In this document: in pieces, positions 5,743-5,909 of the stretch
How the letters are laid out: every line of letters starts with the position of its first letter
Numbering within the stretch: position 1 is the first letter of the stretch
From: Flavipsychrobacter stenotrophus
GTDB taxonomy: Bacteria > Bacteroidota > Bacteroidia > Chitinophagales > Chitinophagaceae
Assembly (NCBI GenBank): GCA_947371715.1
Contig: CANBQQ010000219.1
Location: forward strand, 1-5,909
DNA length: 5,909 bases
Reading direction: 5' to 3'
Program-made: the position numbers and the translations under genes
The notes under the pieces: generated by a model
The model's database searches: none
The model's input: only the letters and a program-made list of their open reading frames with translations
Told to the model about the DNA's origin: nothing

Positions 5743-5909
5743 TTACGGCATTGCTGCAATCAACCGTTTCGTATAGTCGTTATTAGGGTGTTTTAATACT
5801 TGTACAGCATCCCCGGTTTCTACTATTTTGCCTGCCTGCATTACCATTACTCTGTCGCTGATGTAGTGCACCACACTTAGATCGTGGGAGATGAAGAGGT
5901 AGGTAAGTT
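5743..5909 (-). CDS. C-terminal fragment of a peptide-type ABC transporter ATPase
   Basis: The minus strand is open from the window edge to TAA at 5745-5743, giving the last 54 residues. The fragment begins LTYLFISHDLSVVHYISDRV, which contains the H-loop histidine (ISHDLSVV) typical of Opp/Dpp-family nucleotide-binding subunits. It continues VMVMQAGKIVETGDA and ends with the HP-x-x-DYTKRLIAAMP tail shared by the same family. The complete protein would hydrolyse ATP on the cytoplasmic side to power import of oligopeptides, dipeptides or similar solutes. Walker A, signature and Walker B motifs lie beyond the edge, so it could be a single OppD/OppF-like subunit or the second half of a fused double ATPase. 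It converges on the NHL gene with 157 bp between their stops. No convincing terminator of its own is visible in that gap. Confidence 0.92.
   Translation of the reverse strand, partial: LTYLFISHDLSVVHYISDRVMVMQAGKIVETGDAVQVLKHPNNDYTKRLIAAMP

Overview
The window looks like chromosomal DNA from a member of the Bacteroidota, most likely Chitinophagaceae or a close relative. The evidence is a Bacteroidota-type MutS, a secreted protein ending in a type IX secretion (T9SS) sorting domain, TAnnTTTG-type promoter boxes, weak or absent Shine-Dalgarno sequences, and a REP-like hairpin element of a kind I associate with this group. The family-level placement is inference.

Layout from left to right. (1) Positions 1-75 hold the first 25 codons of a minus-strand gene that runs off the left edge. 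(2) Positions 76-446 hold no credible gene. They contain an AT-rich degenerate GGGTTAAA-type repeat (111-165), a GC-richer core with two hairpins whose loops are both GTA (about 235-326), and a 21-bp tandem duplication (336-377) partly complementary to the left arm. A TAnnTTTG box sits directly before the next gene. (3) Positions 447-3071 encode full-length MutS, with a mismatch-reading F-x-E motif, an intact ATPase and a putative beta-clamp-binding motif. (4) Close behind it, 3095-3574 (or from a GTG at 3071) encodes a small DUF1905 plus YdeI/OmdA-like protein, probably co-transcribed with mutS. (5) A good Bacteroidota promoter (3601-3628) leads into 3657-5585. This gene encodes a secreted protein with six NHL repeats (a predicted six-bladed beta-propeller), two Ig/cadherin-like domains and a T9SS C-terminal sorting domain. 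It ends at a strong intrinsic terminator (5607-5640). (6) Converging on it, 5743-5909 on the minus strand holds the last 54 codons of a peptide-type ABC transporter ATPase.

The genes do not form one obvious pathway. mutS and the small gene behind it look like one transcription unit (mismatch repair plus a poorly understood protein). The NHL/T9SS gene is a separate monocistronic unit, and the two edge genes are unrelated. I see no clear new system. The most unusual features are the hairpin repeat element upstream of mutS, the possibly leaderless mutS start, and the TTAAT-repeat spacer in the NHL gene promoter.
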